Made by a program: the position numbers and the translations under genes. Below are positions 52,201 to 59,891 of a DNA stretch of 64,000 nt, one piece after another. The first letter of the stretch is position 1, and each line of letters begins with the position of its first letter. The stretch comes from an uncultured Subdoligranulum sp. (lineage in GTDB: Bacteria; Bacillota; Clostridia; Oscillospirales; Ruminococcaceae), in contig NZ_OZ007030.1 of the NCBI RefSeq assembly GCF_963931595.1, positions 860,481-924,480 of the forward strand, written 5' to 3'. Below the pieces are notes generated by a model. It made no database searches and was not told the origin of the DNA. It was given only the letters and a program-made list of their open reading frames with translations.

Positions 52201-53528
52201 CCGCCTACGGCTACGTCAAGAAGTATCTGGAGGAGCGGGGCAAGACGGTGAACCGTGCCGAGGAAAACCGTCTGGTCATCGGCTGTACCGGCGTCAAGCG
52301 TACCACCGGCCAGCATCCCGGCGGCATGGTCGTTGTGCCCGACACCTTCGATATCTACGATTTCTGTGCCATCCAGCACCCGGCGGACGACGTGAAGGGC
52401 GGTCTGCTGACCACCCACTTCGAATTCAAATACCTGCACGATACGCTGCTCAAACTGGACGAGCTGGGCCACGATGTGCCCACCTTCTACAAGTACTTCG
52501 AGGAGTATTCCGGCATTCCCATCGATTCGGTGCCGATGAACGATGAGAAGGTGTACAGTCTGCTCACCAGCCCGGCGGCGCTGGGCGTCACCGAGGAACA
52601 GATCGGCTCCAAAACCGGCACCTTCGGCATCCCCGAGATGGGCACCAACTTCGTGCGGCAGATGCTGCTGGACGCACAGCCCAAGAATTTCTCCGAACTG
52701 ATCCAGATTTCCGGCCTTTCCCACGGCACCGATGTCTGGACCAACAATGCCGACGAACTGATCCGCTCGGGCACCTGCACCATCGCGGAAGTGATCGGCT
52801 GCCGTGACAGCATCATGCTGTACCTGCTGCGCAAAGGGCTGGAGCCCAAGATGGCCTTTGATATCATGGAGGCCGTCCGTAAAGGCAAGGTGGCCAAGGG
52901 CGGCTTCCAGCCCGGCTGGGAGGAAGCCATGCGGGAACACGATGTGCCCGACTGGTACATCGAATCCTGCCGTAAGATCAAGTATATGTTCCCCAAGGCC
53001 CACGCGGTGGCCTACCTGATGGCGGCCATCCGTCTGATGTGGTTCAAGGTCTACCATCCGGCTATCTTCTACGCGGTGTACTTCACGGTGCGCGGCGCCG
53101 ATATCGACTACGAGGCAGCCGTGGGCGGCGTGCGGGTGGCCAAGGAACACCTGCGGGAAAACGAGCACATTCCCAAGGAAGAACGCACCGCCAAGGACGA
53201 CGACGCTCTGGTCAGCCTGCAGCTGGAAAACGAGATGCTGCAGCGCGGCTGTCAGTTCCTGCCCATCGAACTGGGCAAGAGCCACGCCAGCAAATACGTG
53301 GTGGAGGACGGCAAGGTCCGCCTGCCGTTCACCTCGCTGCGCGGTCTGGGCGAAGCGGCGGCCGTGGCGCTGGAGGAGGCCACCATCCATGGCCAGGAAT
53401 ATATCTCGGTGGAGGAACTGCAGCAGGCCAGCGGCGTGGCCAGTTCGGTGTTCGACAAGCTCCGCTCGGTGGGCGCGCTGGGAAATCTGCCGGAAACCAG
53501 TCAGGTGGACCTGTTCAGCCTGATGTGA
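49221..53528 (+). CDS. polC: DNA polymerase III alpha subunit, PolC type
   Basis: Gram-positive replicative polymerase of 1435 residues. Order of domains: N-terminal region, OB fold (about 220-310, KVVVWGDVFATEVKG), PHP domain (VELHLHTKSSSMDG near 320) split by an inserted 3'-5' exonuclease (VVFDTETTGLD near 412, HNAHSFD and HHRAVDDA), then the polymerase core with a zinc-binding CPECK...CPVCG (about 902-930), catalytic DKEPDIDLNFSG near 950 and GSRGSVGSS near 875. The order is that of PolC, not DnaE. Initiation is at TTG, preceded by AAAGGAG; no ATG is near. Last gene of the cluster. Confidence 0.97.
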   Translation: MKPLVTQVWPQFTADQQFCNAFGSVLVDRVELHRTKRQVIICLRSAEPLDQALCGRLCASLREVFAGYELHLRNYFSYPNITPEAVRLMIEELKEKGMPVNGFLDKNEPVVFGEDGITVRVNAGRTILESVELPRVLAELIQERTGSLPIVRLADTGNARTEEEFEQYLQEKTPVVKFEAKETPPDFTIEGLSLSNKPVKVFYGKNFKPTETRRLNDLGDGGKVVVWGDVFATEVKGSRRKIYFTSITDYTGSVNLKILGDEDADMSKWEGLKPGTTLIVRGNYMYDKYEHDYVIMPYDVLQVEREPRQDTAPEGQKRVELHLHTKSSSMDGFNDPGKIVRLAHRMGHRAIAITDHGVCQGYPEAMLATDDIHKNDPNFKLIYGCEAYFVDDMIPAVYGKAQMPLSGSFVVFDTETTGLDSNVEALTEIGAVYVENGKINEEKKFCTFVNPGKPIPQRVVELTGINDAMVADAPTPEEAIRAFKEFCGDHVLVAHNAHSFDMLFIRKAGEKAGISFDENTYIDTLPMGQALFPGLRNYKLDTINKHLEIPPFNHHRAVDDAMALARIFEVMLNDLQEKDIQTVEAINTGLGGNKEVLKKKYYHLIILVQNQVGLKNLYRIVSAAHTQYFFKKPRVPRSLLNKYREGLLLSPACEAGELYRAIVAGQPYEQLLRIADYYDYLEVQPLGNNEFMVRNGQVDSIEAVKNFNRTVIQLGEDLHKPVVATGDSHFQEPEDWIYRAVLQAGNGFKDADNQAPLYYHTTTEMLEDFSYLPQDKAFEIVVTNPNKIAATIDNNLRAIPKGTYPPSIPGAEQELRDDTWKHAARDYGTPLPDVLQKRLKKELDSICGHGYAVLYVIAVRLVAYSNAGGYQVGSRGSVGSSAVAHFSGISEVNSMPPHYLCPECKHSEWIDDGVHMDGFDLPDKNCPVCGHKMIVEGHDIPFETFLGFYGDKEPDIDLNFSGMYQSHVHRYTEELFGKENVFKAGTVSGLQDKTAYGYVKKYLEERGKTVNRAEENRLVIGCTGVKRTTGQHPGGMVVVPDTFDIYDFCAIQHPADDVKGGLLTTHFEFKYLHDTLLKLDELGHDVPTFYKYFEEYSGIPIDSVPMNDEKVYSLLTSPAALGVTEEQIGSKTGTFGIPEMGTNFVRQMLLDAQPKNFSELIQISGLSHGTDVWTNNADELIRSGTCTIAEVIGCRDSIMLYLLRKGLEPKMAFDIMEAVRKGKVAKGGFQPGWEEAMREHDVPDWYIESCRKIKYMFPKAHAVAYLMAAIRLMWFKVYHPAIFYAVYFTVRGADIDYEAAVGGVRVAKEHLRENEHIPKEERTAKDDDALVSLQLENEMLQRGCQFLPIELGKSHASKYVVEDGKVRLPFTSLRGLGEAAAVALEEATIHGQEYISVEELQQASGVASSVFDKLRSVGALGNLPETSQVDLFSLM

Positions 53529-53563
53529 GGGGAGCCCATGGGCAAATAAATCTCAAAAAAAGC

Positions 53564-53592
53564 TTGCACCATCGGCATATCTGTGTTATACT
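53564..53592 (+). promoter_or_regulatory. sigma-A promoter of secG
   Basis: TTGCAC (53564-53569), 17 bases, TATACT (53587-53592), 35 bases before the ATG. Confidence 0.75.
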
Positions 53593-53627
53593 ATACCCCG
53601 CATGAGAAGTTAAAGGAGTGCTATTCA

Positions 53628-53873
53628 ATGAACTGGTATGAGATCGCTCTCGGCTGCGTTCTGATTGCAGTGTCGCTTTTGATCATCGTTTTCACCCTTG
53701 CACAGGAACAGAAGGGCCAGGGCCTCTCTGCCGCGATCATGGGCGAGAACACCCACATGGCGGCCGGCCGTGAGCGCGGCATCGACGCCAAGCTCGCCAA
53801 ATGGACCAAGGTCTTTGGCGGCGTGTTCTTTGTGGTGGTGCTGGTCATCTGCGTACTCAGCGCCCGCCTGTAA
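53628..53873 (+). CDS. secG: SecG preprotein translocase subunit
   Basis: Protein of 81 residues with two membrane helices (about 4-22 and 60-80) joined by a cytoplasmic loop, QEQKGQGLSAAIMGENTHM, the typical SecG loop. The gene helps SecYEG export proteins. Start follows AAAGGAGTGCTATTCA. It is followed by a terminator-like hairpin and then rnr; secG-rnr is the common Firmicute order. Confidence 0.92.
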   Translation: MNWYEIALGCVLIAVSLLIIVFTLAQEQKGQGLSAAIMGENTHMAAGRERGIDAKLAKWTKVFGGVFFVVVLVICVLSARL

Positions 53874-53901
53874 TCGGAGAAACAGCAATCACAAAACAAA
53901 A

Positions 53902-53950
53902 GGGTCCGCCAAGCGCGAAGAAGTCTCTGCGCCCCGGCGGGCCGTTTTTT
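53902..53950 (+). terminator. terminator after secG
   Basis: Two-part stem GGTCCGCC / GGCGGGCC enclosing GCGC / GCGC, followed by GTTTTTTG. Some read-through into rnr is likely, since no other rnr promoter is apparent. Confidence 0.7.
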
Positions 53951-54031
53951 GTGGGAAAGTGGCGGGGAAGTGCGCCCCGCATCGGAAGGGCTGCACCGGA
54001 CGGTGCGGCGACGTAAATCAAAGGAGTAAAT

Positions 54032-56164
54032 ATGACACCGTTACAAAAAAGTATTTTGTCTGCCGTCAAGCGCCGTCCCATGACGCTGCGTGAACTGCAG
54101 AACAATCTGCAGGTGGACAATTCCCGCCTGCGCACCACCGTATCGGCCATGGTGGCCACGGGGCATCTGTCGGTGCGCAACGGCACCTATGTGCCGGGCT
54201 TTGCCACCTATCAGAACGAGGCCAACCCCAACACGATTCCCTGCACATTGGTCAAGCTGGCGGCCCGCTTCGGCTTTGCCAGCCGCGACGACGGCCAGGG
54301 CGATATCTTTATCCCGGGCCGGGCGCTGCACGGTGCCATGCCCCAGGACAAGATCGATGTCCGGCTGTTCGACCATCCCCGTGTGGAGGGCTCCTCCGAG
54401 GGCGAGGTCGTGGAGGTCAAGGTGCCCAACAACCGCTTCGCCGGTACGGTCTGCTTGTCTGACGACGGCCGTCTGGCGGTGGAGCCGGACGGCTGCCGGG
54501 ACGTGAAGTTCCTGCTGGCCAAGCAGGGGAGCGAAGGGGTGCATATCGGCGACAAGGTCGGTATCCTCATCACCCACCGCGGCCAGCGTCACAGCGACCA
54601 TCGCGCCGCCGTGGTGGAGAAGTTCGGCTCCTCCGACCGCGCGGCGGAGTGTGCCAAGGCGATTCTCTACGGCCGCAATGTGCGCCAGGAGTTCCCTCCC
54701 GAGGTGCTGGCGGAGGCCCATGCCTACGACAATGCGGTCATCGACCCGACCGAAGCTGCCCACCGCATGGATCTGCGGGCCATTCCCATTTTCACCATCG
54801 ATTCCGCGGAAACCAAGGATATCGACGACGCCATCAGCCTGCAGAAGCTGGAGGACGGCGGCTACGAGCTGGGCGTGCACATCGCCGATGTGAGTCACTA
54901 TGTCCGCCCGGGTTCCGCCCTGGACAACGAGGCCTTTGAGCGTGCCACCAGTATCTACTATGCCGACAAGGTCATCCCCATGCTGCCCACCCAGCTGTCC
55001 AACGGCATCTGCTCGCTGAACCCCGAGGAGGACCGGCTGGCATTCTCCTGCCTGATGCGTCTGGACAGCGAGGGTGATATCCACGGCTACCATTTTGTCA
55101 AGACGGTGATCCGCAGCCGTGTCAAGGGCGTGTACAAGGAGATCAACGCGCTGATCGAGCCCGAGGAAGGGGCAGACCTGACGGAGCTGAAGGACAAGTA
55201 CGCTGCGGTGCTGGAGCAGCTGCCCCTGATGGAGGAACTCTACCGCAAGCGTCTGGCCCTGCGCCGCAAGCGTGGCGCCATGGAGATTGAATCCGACGAG
55301 GCCAAGCTGGTGATCGATCCTGAGAGCGGCCGCTGTGTGGATATCGTCAAGCGGGGCCGCGGCACGTCGGAATGTATGATTGAGGAGTTCATGCTGCTGG
55401 CCAACCAGTGCGCCGCCAATGCGGGCCGCACCAACAAGGTGCCCTTTGTCTACCGCGTCCATGAGGCGCCCGACGCCGAGAAGATGGAAAAGCTGTCAGC
55501 CACGCTGCTGGCCTGCGGCCTGAACGCCAAGTTCAAGAACCCCATTCCCACCCAGCTGGAACTGGCGGCGCTGCTGGATGAAACCCGCGGCCAGCCCATC
55601 CAGACTCCGGTGCACACCGGCATTCTGCGCAGCATGCAGAAGGCCCGCTATGCCCCCCAGCCGCTGGGCCATTACGGTCTGGTGCTGTCGGACTATGCCC
55701 ACTTCACCAGCCCCATCCGCCGGTATCCTGACCTGGCCATCCATCGCATCCTCAGCGAGATGCTGCTGGGGGCTTCGGCGGACCGCATCAGCAAGGATTT
55801 CAACGAGTTCGCACAGCGCGCCAGCGAGCAGTCCAGCAAGAAGGAAGTGGATGCTGTGCGCATCGAACGGGATGTGGAGGACCTGTACAAGGCCGAGTAT
55901 ATGCACGAGCATCTGGGAGAGGTGTACACCGGCACCGTAGCCGGCATCACGCCCCGCGGCGTCTTTGTGGAACTGGAGAATACCGTGGAAGGCTTTGTGC
56001 CGGCGGCGCAGCTCTGCAAGGGCGAGGCGCAGGTGGTGGACGGTGTCAGCATGCTGGATCCGCTGACCGGCCGCAGCTGGATGCTGGGCACTTCCATGAA
56101 GATCCGTGTGGCGGCGTCCGATGTGGCGCTGGGCCGTATCGACTTTGAATATATGGTGGAGTAA
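54032..56164 (+). CDS. rnr: ribonuclease R
   Basis: 3'-5' exoribonuclease of 710 residues degrading structured RNA. N-terminal winged-helix and cold-shock domains (about 1-220), the RNB catalytic domain with metal Asp residues in TIDSAETKDIDDAISL (near residue 255-270), LxxGVHIADVSHYV, and the C-terminal S1 domain (EVYTGTVAGITPRGVFVELENTVEGFVP near 630). The Lys-rich tail seen in E. coli RNase R is absent, as in several Firmicute versions. Ribosome-binding site AAAGGAG. The 80 bases between the secG terminator and the start hold two small hairpins (53962-53980, 53993-54006). Often co-encoded with smpB, which is not here. Confidence 0.96.
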   Translation: MTPLQKSILSAVKRRPMTLRELQNNLQVDNSRLRTTVSAMVATGHLSVRNGTYVPGFATYQNEANPNTIPCTLVKLAARFGFASRDDGQGDIFIPGRALHGAMPQDKIDVRLFDHPRVEGSSEGEVVEVKVPNNRFAGTVCLSDDGRLAVEPDGCRDVKFLLAKQGSEGVHIGDKVGILITHRGQRHSDHRAAVVEKFGSSDRAAECAKAILYGRNVRQEFPPEVLAEAHAYDNAVIDPTEAAHRMDLRAIPIFTIDSAETKDIDDAISLQKLEDGGYELGVHIADVSHYVRPGSALDNEAFERATSIYYADKVIPMLPTQLSNGICSLNPEEDRLAFSCLMRLDSEGDIHGYHFVKTVIRSRVKGVYKEINALIEPEEGADLTELKDKYAAVLEQLPLMEELYRKRLALRRKRGAMEIESDEAKLVIDPESGRCVDIVKRGRGTSECMIEEFMLLANQCAANAGRTNKVPFVYRVHEAPDAEKMEKLSATLLACGLNAKFKNPIPTQLELAALLDETRGQPIQTPVHTGILRSMQKARYAPQPLGHYGLVLSDYAHFTSPIRRYPDLAIHRILSEMLLGASADRISKDFNEFAQRASEQSSKKEVDAVRIERDVEDLYKAEYMHEHLGEVYTGTVAGITPRGVFVELENTVEGFVPAAQLCKGEAQVVDGVSMLDPLTGRSWMLGTSMKIRVAASDVALGRIDFEYMVE

Positions 56165-56176
56165 TCTTCCAGGAAA

Positions 56177-56213
56177 AAAGAGGCCCGCCCGGGCAATCCC
56201 GGGCGGGCCTCTT
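56177..56213. terminator. very strong bidirectional terminator after rnr
   Basis: 17-bp perfect stem AAAGAGGCCCGCCCGGG / CCCGGGCGGGCCTCTTT with a 4-base CAAT loop. Confidence 0.88.
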
Positions 56214-56243
56214 TCTGTATAAACATGATGCAGCACAAACAAT

Positions 56244-56277
56244 AAAAAAACACCCACAGCCGAAGCCAAGGGTGTTT
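56244..56277 (-). terminator. intrinsic terminator of tRNA-Ser
   Basis: Minus strand stem AAACACCC / GGGTGTTT with a 14-base loop, then seven T. Confidence 0.8.
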
Positions 56278-56282
56278 CTTTA

Positions 56283-56374
56283 TGGCGGAAAGAGAGGGAT
56301 TCGAACCCTCGAGGGCTTTAGGGGCCCTACACGATTTCCAGTCGTGCGCCTTAGACCAGCTCAGCCATCTTTCC
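56283..56374 (-). tRNA. tRNA-Ser (anticodon GGA)
   Basis: Class II tRNA of 92 bases. Acceptor GGAAAGA pairs with TCTTTCC; anticodon arm CACGA-CTGGAAA-TCGTG gives GGA, which reads TCC/TCT. A long variable arm (AGGGCCCCTAAAGCCCT) is typical of serine tRNAs. Discriminator G and encoded CCA. Confidence 0.94.
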
Positions 56375-56400
56375 ATGGCAGTCGTTTGACTGCATGGGCT

Positions 56401-56429
56401 ATTATAGCAATTTATGGGGTGAATGTCAA
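56401..56429 (-). promoter_or_regulatory. consensus sigma-A promoter of tRNA-Ser
   Basis: Minus strand TTGACA (56424-56429), 17 bases, TATAAT (56401-56406). Confidence 0.85.
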
Positions 56430-56504
56430 GTAAAAAATCGAAAAAAGTTTTTTGGCATTTTCACCAAAGAAAATCGTCAAAACAAACAAAAACAGAGGAA
56501 ACTA

Positions 56505-56534
56505 TTGCAACTATCCGCCAAAACATGTTAAAAT
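56505..56534 (+). promoter_or_regulatory. promoter of the cation/proton antiporter
   Basis: TTGCAA (56505-56510), 18 bases, TAAAAT (56529-56534) with extended -10 TGT. Confidence 0.66.
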
Positions 56535-56581
56535 TATAACTAAATCCGGCGATTGTTCGGATCGGGAGGAGTGTGCATATC

Positions 56582-57778
56582 ATGTATTCAGTATTTCGCG
56601 ATCTGGCAATCATCATTCTGAGTGCCAAATTTTTTGCGCTGGTCGCGCGCAAATGCAAGGCACCCCAGGTGGTCGGGGAGATTATTGCGGGGCTTCTCAT
56701 AGGGCCCTGCCTTTTCAATCTGGTACAGAGCAATGACACCATCTCGGTCTTTGCGGAGATCGGCGTGGTGCTTCTGATGTTTACCACCGGCCTCGGCACC
56801 AACCTGAAGGAACTGCTCCGTGCCGGGCCCATTGCCACCCTGATTGCCTGCGTGGGCGTGGCAGTGCCGCTGGCAGGCGGCACACTGTTGTACAGCCTGT
56901 TCTACGGCTTTGCGGCACTCGGCACCACGGAATTCTACAGGGCGCTGTTCATCGGCACCATCATGACAGCCACCAGTGTTTCCATCACGGTGGCCACGCT
57001 GCAGGAACTGGGGCATCTGAAAAGCTTCCTCGGTACCACCATTGTCAGTGCGGCGGTCATCGATGATGTCATCGGCATTGTGGTGCTGACCTGCGTCATC
57101 GGCGCCAGCTCCGGCGAAGGCACCGGTCTGGGCCAGGTGCTGCTGAACACGGTGCTCTTCTTTGTGGTGGCCGTTGTGGTGGGTGTCATCATCCACTATG
57201 CCATGCAGTGGCTGGACAAGCGCAATCCCCACACCCAGCGCATCACCATTGTCAGCATTGCTTTCTGCTTCGCGCTGGCCTATGTGGCAGAGCAGTACTT
57301 CGGCATTGCCGATATCACCGGTGCCTACATTGCCGGTATTGTGCTGTGCACCATGGCGGATGCCTCCTATGTGGAACGCCGCGTGGATATCAGCAACTAT
57401 GTGATTTTCGCGCCGGTGTTCTTTGCCAGCATCGGTCTGAAAACCGATGTCTCCGGTCTGACACCGGACATTCTGTTGTTCTGTGTCTGCTTCGTGATTG
57501 TGGCGCTGGTCACCAAGATCATCGGCTGCGGTCTGGCGGCCAAGGTCTGCCGCTTCAACTGGGGTGATTCCCTCAAGGTGGGCGTCGGCATGATGACCCG
57601 CGGCGAGGTGGCGCTGATTGTGGCGCAGAAAGGCCTGGAAGTCGGCGTGGTCGATCCCGTCTACTTCACGGCGGTCATTCTGATGATCGTGGTTTCCTCG
57701 GTGGCCACACCGCTGGTGCTGAAGAATCTCTTTGTGAAGATGCCGCCGCAGCCCCATCCCCATCAGGTACAGGCGTAA
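56582..57778 (+). CDS. CPA2-family cation/proton antiporter
   Basis: Membrane transporter of 398 residues with about 12-13 helices of the Na+/H+ exchanger (KefB/GerN-like) fold. Key elements: APQVVGEIIAGLLIGP near residue 30, FTTGLGTNLKEL (near 70), and the charged ion-binding helix SAAVIDDVIGIVVL near 160 with the Asp-Asp pair. No C-terminal TrkA-N domain is present, so it is a plain antiporter rather than a Kef-type channel. Ion is unknown (Na+ or K+). Start at ATG 56582 with GGGAGGAG ten bases upstream; a GTG nine bases earlier overlaps the ribosome-binding site. Confidence 0.88.
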   Translation: MYSVFRDLAIIILSAKFFALVARKCKAPQVVGEIIAGLLIGPCLFNLVQSNDTISVFAEIGVVLLMFTTGLGTNLKELLRAGPIATLIACVGVAVPLAGGTLLYSLFYGFAALGTTEFYRALFIGTIMTATSVSITVATLQELGHLKSFLGTTIVSAAVIDDVIGIVVLTCVIGASSGEGTGLGQVLLNTVLFFVVAVVVGVIIHYAMQWLDKRNPHTQRITIVSIAFCFALAYVAEQYFGIADITGAYIAGIVLCTMADASYVERRVDISNYVIFAPVFFASIGLKTDVSGLTPDILLFCVCFVIVALVTKIIGCGLAAKVCRFNWGDSLKVGVGMMTRGEVALIVAQKGLEVGVVDPVYFTAVILMIVVSSVATPLVLKNLFVKMPPQPHPHQVQA

Positions 57779-57811
57779 AGAAAATCCCGGCCCGTCAGGA
57801 CCGGGATTTTT
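57779..57811. terminator. bidirectional terminator
   Basis: Stem AAAATCCCGG / CCGGGATTTT with a 10-base loop between convergent genes. Confidence 0.82.
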
Positions 57812-57817
57812 GTGCCT

Positions 57818-58555
57818 TCAGAAGGTTTCTTTGTGCCGTACGAAACCGCCCAGTTCCTGGGTGGTGGAAAGACCCTGAGCCAGGGCCTTGGCGCGCATGG
57901 CGGCGTAAAATTCCGCGTAGGTGGCGCTCAGGTAGGGGGACAGAAAGTAGATGCCGATTCCCAGCGTCAGGACGCACAGCAGAGCCCAACCCAGGAAAGA
58001 AAGCTCCAGCAGGAAGAAATGGAACTTTTCGCCGTACATCATCTCCCGGCTCAGTTCCATGGCCCGGGAGGTACTCATATAGGGATTCTCGGCCAGCAGG
58101 TAGGGAACCAGGGCGTAGCAGTAGGCCCAGTAGATACCGGGGATCAGAAACAGGATCATCCCCGCAAAAATTTTCAGCGAGGTGAGGAAGGAAACCTTCA
58201 CCACGTTCAGATAGGGCGTATGGAACACGCTGAAAAAGGTACTGATGGGAGAGGGGGTTTGCCGGCTCTCCATAAAATAGCGGTTACTGCCCACCTGCAG
58301 CGGCCCCGTCAGGAAGATATTCCAAAGCACACCGCAGATCGCGCCGATGACCGAGACGATGGCCAGCCACGCCAACAGATAGCTTGGCAGGTTTTCCAGA
58401 TAATAAGCCGTGTTTTCAGGGGAATACAGGAAACTGACGTTGACGGCACCTCCGCCGCCCAGCATAGCGATCAGAAAGCAGCCCCAGAAGGAACGCCAGT
58501 ATCGCCCGCGCAGTGCTTCCCGGGCATTGGTTTTCAGCATGGAACATGTCCACAT
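57818..58555 (-). CDS. DUF975-type polytopic membrane protein
   Basis: Membrane protein of 245 residues with about five to six helices. The N-terminal LKTNAREALRGRYWRSFWGCFLIAML is the hallmark of the DUF975 family (K-x-x-A-R-x-x-L-x-G-x-x-W), and the later SLKIFAGMILFLIPGIYWAYCYALVPYLLAENP with the I-P-G-I motif matches it too. Family function is not known. Start at ATG 58555 follows GGAGGTGCAAACACC; a 23-residue extension is rejected. Stand-alone unit. Confidence 0.84.
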   Translation of the reverse strand: MWTCSMLKTNAREALRGRYWRSFWGCFLIAMLGGGGAVNVSFLYSPENTAYYLENLPSYLLAWLAIVSVIGAICGVLWNIFLTGPLQVGSNRYFMESRQTPSPISTFFSVFHTPYLNVVKVSFLTSLKIFAGMILFLIPGIYWAYCYALVPYLLAENPYMSTSRAMELSREMMYGEKFHFFLLELSFLGWALLCVLTLGIGIYFLSPYLSATYAEFYAAMRAKALAQGLSTTQELGGFVRHKETF

Positions 58556-58583
58556 GGTGTTTGCACCTCCATTCGTTAAGCAC

Positions 58584-58611
58584 ATTATAGCAAATCGGGC
58601 CGGGAAAGCAA
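58584..58611 (-). promoter_or_regulatory. promoter of the DUF975 gene
   Basis: Minus strand TTGCTT (58606-58611), 16 bases, TATAAT (58584-58589) with extended -10 TGC. Confidence 0.7.
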
Positions 58612-58689
58612 GTGATTCGAACACAAAAAGACGGTGTTACGTTTTATTTTAAAAAACAAAAATAATTTGGAATTTTTTGAAAAAAGTGC

Positions 58690-58718
58690 TTGACATTTAG
58701 GGGGAGTGCGGCTATAAT
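58690..58718 (+). promoter_or_regulatory. consensus sigma-A promoter of tRNA-Leu(CAG)
   Basis: TTGACA (58690-58695), 17 bases, TATAAT (58713-58718). Confidence 0.85.
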
Positions 58719-58774
58719 AATACACGTCGCCCGGGTCAAGCGGCCACGCAAGACACGGAAACGACAGCAAATAT

Positions 58775-58861
58775 GCGGATGTGGCGGAACTGGCAGACGC
58801 GCTAGATTCAGGTTCTAGTTCCCTTAAAAGAGTGTGGGTTCAAATCCCTTCATCCGCACCA
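58775..58861 (+). tRNA. tRNA-Leu (anticodon CAG)
   Basis: Class II tRNA of 87 bases. Acceptor GCGGATG pairs with CATCCGC; anticodon arm CTAGA-TTCAGGT-TCTAG gives CAG, which reads CTG. Leucine-type variable arm and encoded CCA. Confidence 0.94.
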
Positions 58862-58893
58862 AATCCCGAACACGAAAGTGTTCGGGATTTTTC
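58861..58893 (+). terminator. intrinsic terminator of tRNA-Leu(CAG)
   Basis: 13-bp stem AAATCCCGAACAC / GTGTTCGGGATTT with a GAAA tetraloop, then TTCTTTG. Confidence 0.88.
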
Positions 58894-58946
58894 TTTGTAA
58901 AAGCACGGGCGGCATGGCCGCAGAAAAATATCTGTCGGCACCATAC

Positions 58947-58976
58947 TTGTGCCATCGTGTGAAAATATAGTATACT
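58947..58976 (+). promoter_or_regulatory. promoter of the Cys-rich membrane protein
   Basis: TTGTGC (58947-58952), 18 bases, TATACT (58971-58976). Confidence 0.62.
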
Positions 58977-59042
58977 GGTATTGCCGCGCCGGCCGCTTCC
59001 GGGGCGGGGAAAACAAAAACTTATGCAGAAGGATGTAAAATC

Positions 59043-59783
59043 ATGTCCAAAACCCGAAAAATCTATATTGCCAGACTGGTGGGGCGCTGCCTGCTGCTGG
59101 GAGTCTGCCTTTGGATGTGCTTTTTCTACCGGCAGGCCTTCTCGGTGCTGGAGGGCATGCATTTCTTCACGGAACTGTCACCGCTGCACTTCCTGTGGTG
59201 CGTCTGGGTCACGGATATGGTGTTGCAGATCATCCCCATCCGCAACAAGGTGCCGCTGGGATCCCAGAAGCTGTTTGCCAACCGCTTCCGTCCCATCCGT
59301 GAGAAGATCAACTACGAGGCACTGAAAAACTACATCGTCAGCACCACCAAGGCGGCGTACAAGGTGTTCATTCTGTGGTGCGTGCTGGTGGCGGTGCTGG
59401 GTGTGCTGTACTATACCGGCGTGATCGACAAGATCGCCCTGTTCATGATCTCGGTTCTGTTTTATGTGTGCGACCTGATCTGTGTGCTGGTCTGGTGCCC
59501 CTTCCGGCTGATCATGAAGAACCGCTGCTGCACCACCTGCCGCATCTTCAACTGGGATCACCTGATGATGTTCTCTCCGCTGGTTTTTATCGGCGGGTTC
59601 TACGCCACCTCGCTGGCGGCCATGGCGGGAGTGGCCTGGCTGGTGTGGGAACTGTGCGTCATGATGTATCCCGAGCGATTCTGGGATCATTCCAATGTGG
59701 CGCTGCAGTGTTCTGAGTGCACAGACAAACTCTGCACCCAGTATTGTCAGAAACTGCGCCCGGGGCGTCAGCCGGAGCGCTGA
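59043..59783 (+). CDS. membrane protein with cytoplasmic Cys clusters, unknown function
   Basis: Protein of 246 residues with about five membrane helices. Two Cys-rich elements lie outside the helices: NRCCTTCRIFNWDHLMMF (near residue 160) and ALQCSECTDKLCTQYCQ at the C-terminus (near 220-236). The second has the C-x2-C-x4-C-x3-C pattern that could ligand Zn or an Fe-S cluster. I recognise no named family. Start follows AAGGATGTAAAATC. It is a single gene upstream of spoIVB by 108 bases. Confidence 0.74.
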   Translation: MSKTRKIYIARLVGRCLLLGVCLWMCFFYRQAFSVLEGMHFFTELSPLHFLWCVWVTDMVLQIIPIRNKVPLGSQKLFANRFRPIREKINYEALKNYIVSTTKAAYKVFILWCVLVAVLGVLYYTGVIDKIALFMISVLFYVCDLICVLVWCPFRLIMKNRCCTTCRIFNWDHLMMFSPLVFIGGFYATSLAAMAGVAWLVWELCVMMYPERFWDHSNVALQCSECTDKLCTQYCQKLRPGRQPER

Positions 59784-59850
59784 GGCGCGCCATTCTCCCG
59801 GGTACGGGTTCGCCCTGTTTCGAAGTCTTTCGCTAAAGGGTAATAATTTT

Positions 59851-59886
59851 GTCCCCTCCTGCACAGGATATCCGGCAGGAGGGGAT
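59851..59886 (+). promoter_or_regulatory. hairpin burying the spoIVB ribosome-binding site
   Basis: CCCCTCCTGC (59853-59862) pairs perfectly with GCAGGAGGGG (59875-59884), extended by T-A and G-T at the base. The right arm contains the AGGAGGGG ribosome-binding site of spoIVB, 7 bases before the ATG. Confidence 0.8.
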
Positions 59887-59891
59887 TTCTT

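Noticed and set aside
48861..53390. 1509-codon minus-strand open frame opposite polC
   Set aside because: Antisense shadow of polC with low-complexity composition and no start site with a ribosome-binding sequence.
53535..53549. Tiny frame ATG GGC AAA TAA after polC
   Set aside because: Only three codons, most likely chance; GCCCATGGGC is a palindrome without T-run.
59839..59848. GGTAATAATT as a sigma-F/sigma-G -10 box for spoIVB
   Set aside because: Close to the -10 pattern, but no matching -35 element at 14-15 bases upstream; too weak to list as a feature.
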